A model generated the notes under the pieces. The model searched no databases. It was not told the origin of the DNA and was given only the letters and a program-made list of their open reading frames with translations. From NCBI RefSeq assembly GCF_019800665.1, contig NZ_JAHVKO010000003.1:124001-188000 (forward strand): 64,000 nt of DNA, in the 5' to 3' direction. The translations under genes and the position numbers were made by a program. Below, in pieces: positions 61,285 to 64,000 of this stretch. How positions within the stretch are numbered: position 1 is the stretch's first letter; the number at the start of each line of letters is the position of its first letter. Source of the DNA: Microbulbifer agarilyticus. GTDB taxonomy: Bacteria > Pseudomonadota > Gammaproteobacteria > Pseudomonadales > Cellvibrionaceae.

Positions 61285-64000
61285 TTACGAAAGTAATCCC
61301 AAAAGTTCTTCGCCACTTTTTGGCAGCTGCTGTGCCTGCGTGGCATCAAACAGAGCATCCGCCAGCGCTTGCTTGTGCTGCTGCATTTTCTGGATGCGTT
61401 CCTCTACCGTATCGGCCGCAATGAGTTTGTACACAAACACCGGCTTGTCCTGACCGATGCGGTGAGCTCGATCTGTAGCCTGGTTTTCTACCGCGGGATT
61501 CCACCAGGGGTCCATATGGATCACTACATCCGCTGCGGTCAGGTTTAGTCCTGCACCTCCAGCCTTGAGACTGATTAAAAATACCCGTACGTCACCATTT
61601 TGAAAACGATCTATTGCCTGCTGGCGGTTGCGAGTCTGGCCGGTAAGTTTCGCGTATTCGACCTGTTGTTCGTCGAGCTGTTGCTCGATCAGCTTTAGCA
61701 CCTGGGTAAACTGGGAGAAGATCAGAATACTGCGGCCTTCTTCTAGCAACTGCGGCAGGTTCTCTTCCAGCCAGTTGAGCTTGGCACTCTCCTGAATACC
61801 CGCCGCCATTTCCAGCTTGACCAGTCGAGGGTCGATGCAAGTCTGGCGAAGTTTTAGCAGGGCATCGAGAAACTCGATCTGGCTTTTTCCGAGCCCCTGG
61901 CTTGCGACCAGATCGCGGATACGCTTTTCCATACTGATGCGCACACTTTCATACAGGCTGCGCTGTTTGCTCCCGAGCTCAACGTATTGCATGGATTCCG
62001 TTTTCGGCGGCAGGTCAGCGACTACTTCGGATTTTGTGCGCCGCAGCATAAACGGGCGCACCTTGCGGGCGAGTTCTTGTTGCCGCTCGTGGTCGCCATG
62101 ATTTTCGATGGGATTGCGGTATGCCTGTTGAAATGCCTTGGCGCCACCGAGCAATCCAGGCAGGGAAAAATCCATCAGTGCCCAGAGTTCGCCGAGGTGG
62201 TTTTCCAGCGGCGTGCCGGACAGGCACAGGCGGGTGGCACTGCGGATGCGGCGTACATGCTCGGCAACCTTGGTGTTGGGGTTTTTGATGGCCTGGGCTT
62301 CGTCCAGCACCAGCACGCTAAATGCGTGGTCTCGGTAGTGTTCGTAATCGCGGGCCAGCAGGGGGTAGGTAGTGATGACCAGATCGCTGTGGGCGATCTG
62401 GGTAAAGGCGGTTTCACGGTGGGGGCCGTGAATCAGCGTTACCTGTAACTCTGGGGTAAACTTCGCCGCTTCATGCACCCAGTTGCCGGTGAGGCTGGTT
62501 GGGGCGATGACCAGTGCCGGCGCGGTGAGGCTACCGCTTTCCTTCATGTGCTGAATCAGTGCCAGGGTTTGCAGGGTTTTACCCAGCCCCATATCGTCCG
62601 CAAGAATACCGCCGAAACCGTAGCTCTGCAGGAATGCCAGCCAGTTCAGGCCATCGTGCTGGTAGGGCCGCAGCGTTGCATGCAGATGTTGTGGCTTGGG
62701 TATATTGGGCAGCCCGGAAAAGTCCCGCAGGGTTTCTTTTAGCTGGTGAATGTTCGGCGCGTGCGCGTCGTCCAGTTTGTCGATATCCGCGAACTGCACT
62801 GCCTGGAAGGCGGGCAGCGGGATGGGTTTATCCAGCTTTTTTTCCTTCAGTAAATCGAACAGCAGGCTGCGAATACTTTGCAATGGCCGCGTATTTACGC
62901 TCACCCAGTCACCATCGACAATCAGGCTCAGTTCATTCGGTGCGTCCTGTTCCAGCCATTGCTCCACCAAATCGACGATGGGCCACTGTTGCCCGTTGGG
63001 CAGTGTCAGGTCCAGCCCCATATCAAACCAGTTGTTGTCGCGATCGGTCAGTTCGATGGCGATTTCAGCGCGGGCGATATCAAACCGGTAGCTGCTGTCG
63101 GTACCGATTACCCAGCCCAGTTTTCGCCATTCGGGCAATTGTTCCCGCAGTAGCGCGCTCCAGCGCTGGAAAATTTTCTCGGGCTTGGTGGCATCCAGTA
63201 TCCAGACTTCTTCCTGGCCACCGAGGTTTTCCTGAATCAGGTAGAGGCCCTGCTCGTGTATTCGATCGCGGCAGCGCTGTTCGGCCTCTTCGTCGCGAAT
63301 AATTCGAATGTAGTCACCACCTTGCTCTTGGGTAATTTCCTGGCCCGCATAGTGCCGGCTGTAGCTTGGGGCGAGGGCAAAGCCACCGTAGTCGAAGTGC
63401 AGTTTCAGGGCCGGGAGCTTGTAGTGGTCGAAGTCACACCCGACAAGGGTGATGTGGGGGGTAAAGGTGCGCACCACAGTGAGCGAGGGCTCTACCGGCA
63501 GTGGCAATTGTTCCAGTGGCACGCGCTGGCGCAGCTCCACGGACATTAGGCCGACGTCGCTCGCGGGCACCGCGGGCATCGCCAGCAGGTGTAGTAATTG
63601 GGCAGTTGGCAGCGGTGTGGCGATATCGCCTAGACGCGCGCGCTCTGTATCCAGATAGCAGGGTGGGTTGGTCGGGATTATGTCCCAGTTACCCTTGTCC
63701 AGCCCGTCGAGGCTTGCGGTCAGTTGCAGCTTGCCATCTTGCTCTGGCTGCCACGCCCATTGCAGTGCACGGGCTGGCCCCTGCTGAATCCGCTCTTCTT
63801 CAAAATAAAAGCGTTTGCTGTCGAGCAGGTAGGGCAGGGCGCGGCGGCCGGGCTCGCCAGAGAGTTCGAGCCTGCCGCTGGCGCTAACGCGGGGTAGCAA
63901 CTGCAGGATGGTGACGTCTTCGTCCAGCAGGTGGCTGGGGCGGTTCCAGCCAAGGCGGTTGGTTTCCTGAGTGAAATAGCGCAACTGGCTCCAGCTGCCG
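61285..64000 (-). CDS. SNF2-family DEAD-like ATPase/helicase, 5'-truncated by window edge
   Basis: About 904 residues are visible; the frame stays open to the window end, so the N-terminus lies outside. The N-terminal visible part (about 1-410) has no recognised motif. The SNF2_N domain has Walker A ILADDMGLGKTLQTLAL (Lys about 468 from the first visible Met-type codon), motif II LDEAQAIKN, and SGTPLENHLGELW; the C-terminal helicase domain has ILIFSQFTQ, LISLKAGGAGLNLTAADVVIHMDPWWNPAVENQATDRAHRIGQ. It matches the large bacterial SWI2/SNF2 proteins with unclear DNA- or chromatin-remodelling roles. Confidence 0.94.
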   Translation of the reverse strand, partial: GSWSQLRYFTQETNRLGWNRPSHLLDEDVTILQLLPRVSASGRLELSGEPGRRALPYLLDSKRFYFEEERIQQGPARALQWAWQPEQDGKLQLTASLDGLDKGNWDIIPTNPPCYLDTERARLGDIATPLPTAQLLHLLAMPAVPASDVGLMSVELRQRVPLEQLPLPVEPSLTVVRTFTPHITLVGCDFDHYKLPALKLHFDYGGFALAPSYSRHYAGQEITQEQGGDYIRIIRDEEAEQRCRDRIHEQGLYLIQENLGGQEEVWILDATKPEKIFQRWSALLREQLPEWRKLGWVIGTDSSYRFDIARAEIAIELTDRDNNWFDMGLDLTLPNGQQWPIVDLVEQWLEQDAPNELSLIVDGDWVSVNTRPLQSIRSLLFDLLKEKKLDKPIPLPAFQAVQFADIDKLDDAHAPNIHQLKETLRDFSGLPNIPKPQHLHATLRPYQHDGLNWLAFLQSYGFGGILADDMGLGKTLQTLALIQHMKESGSLTAPALVIAPTSLTGNWVHEAAKFTPELQVTLIHGPHRETAFTQIAHSDLVITTYPLLARDYEHYRDHAFSVLVLDEAQAIKNPNTKVAEHVRRIRSATRLCLSGTPLENHLGELWALMDFSLPGLLGGAKAFQQAYRNPIENHGDHERQQELARKVRPFMLRRTKSEVVADLPPKTESMQYVELGSKQRSLYESVRISMEKRIRDLVASQGLGKSQIEFLDALLKLRQTCIDPRLVKLEMAAGIQESAKLNWLEENLPQLLEEGRSILIFSQFTQVLKLIEQQLDEQQVEYAKLTGQTRNRQQAIDRFQNGDVRVFLISLKAGGAGLNLTAADVVIHMDPWWNPAVENQATDRAHRIGQDKPVFVYKLIAADTVEERIQKMQQHKQALADALFDATQAQQLPKSGEELLGLLS

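Overview
The window looks like a single chromosomal segment of a moderately GC-rich gammaproteobacterium. The order rpsF-rpsR-membrane protein-rplI-dnaB, the napEDABC set, the TonB receptor paired with a TPR-sulfotransferase, and many secreted peptidases suggest a marine Cellvibrionales-type bacterium such as Microbulbifer. The genus is an inference from gene content, not a database match.

Layout. 1-3.7 kb: ribosomal protein genes (rpsF cut by the window edge) and the replicative helicase dnaB. 3.7-9 kb: a structured repeat, an L,D-transpeptidase, bioD, an acyl-CoA dehydrogenase, a small DUF3094-like membrane protein, an iodotyrosine-deiodinase-like nitroreductase and an EVE-domain protein. 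9-11 kb: a LytS/AlgZ-type sensor kinase and a LytTR response regulator. 11.2-15.5 kb: an RND permease and its membrane fusion protein. 15.8-21 kb: an HdeD-like protein, a MocR-type regulator with an extra C-terminal domain, an MFS transporter and a nitrilase-family hydrolase. 21-32 kb: a TonB receptor, a TPR-sulfotransferase, an M1 aminopeptidase lipoprotein, an S15-like secreted hydrolase and a HEXXH protein with TPR-like repeats and a His-rich tail, which together resemble a peptide uptake and degradation locus. 32-37 kb: a polyprenyl-phosphate glycosyltransferase, a four-gene methyltransferase operon, and a LysR regulator divergent from gabD and an omega-aminotransferase. 39-50 kb: envelope proteins (a lipoprotein, a DUF6515-like protein, an MscS channel, a rhomboid protease, a zinc-finger membrane protein) and an M17 aminopeptidase. 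50-55.6 kb: a FadR-type regulator and the periplasmic nitrate reductase operon napEDABC.

From 55.6 to about 61.2 kb the DNA is visibly more AT-rich and holds a run of short, unrelated, mostly single-gene units (alpha/beta hydrolase, glycine-zipper protein, YjbR-like protein, K+ channel, acetyltransferase, monooxygenase, redoxin, cupin, DUF2061 protein, two candidate micro-peptides). This looks like an accessory block. The window ends inside a SNF2-family ATPase.

The most notable non-coding structure is a two-copy dispersed element of about 112 bp (3.74 kb and 37.68 kb, opposite orientations). Its long stem differs in sequence between the copies but stays perfectly paired in each, so the fold appears conserved. 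The most notable coding observations are the deiodinase-type E/Y/K triad in the nitroreductase, the extra domain on the MocR regulator, and the TonB/peptidase locus. No tRNA, rRNA, CRISPR array, insertion sequence or prophage was seen.
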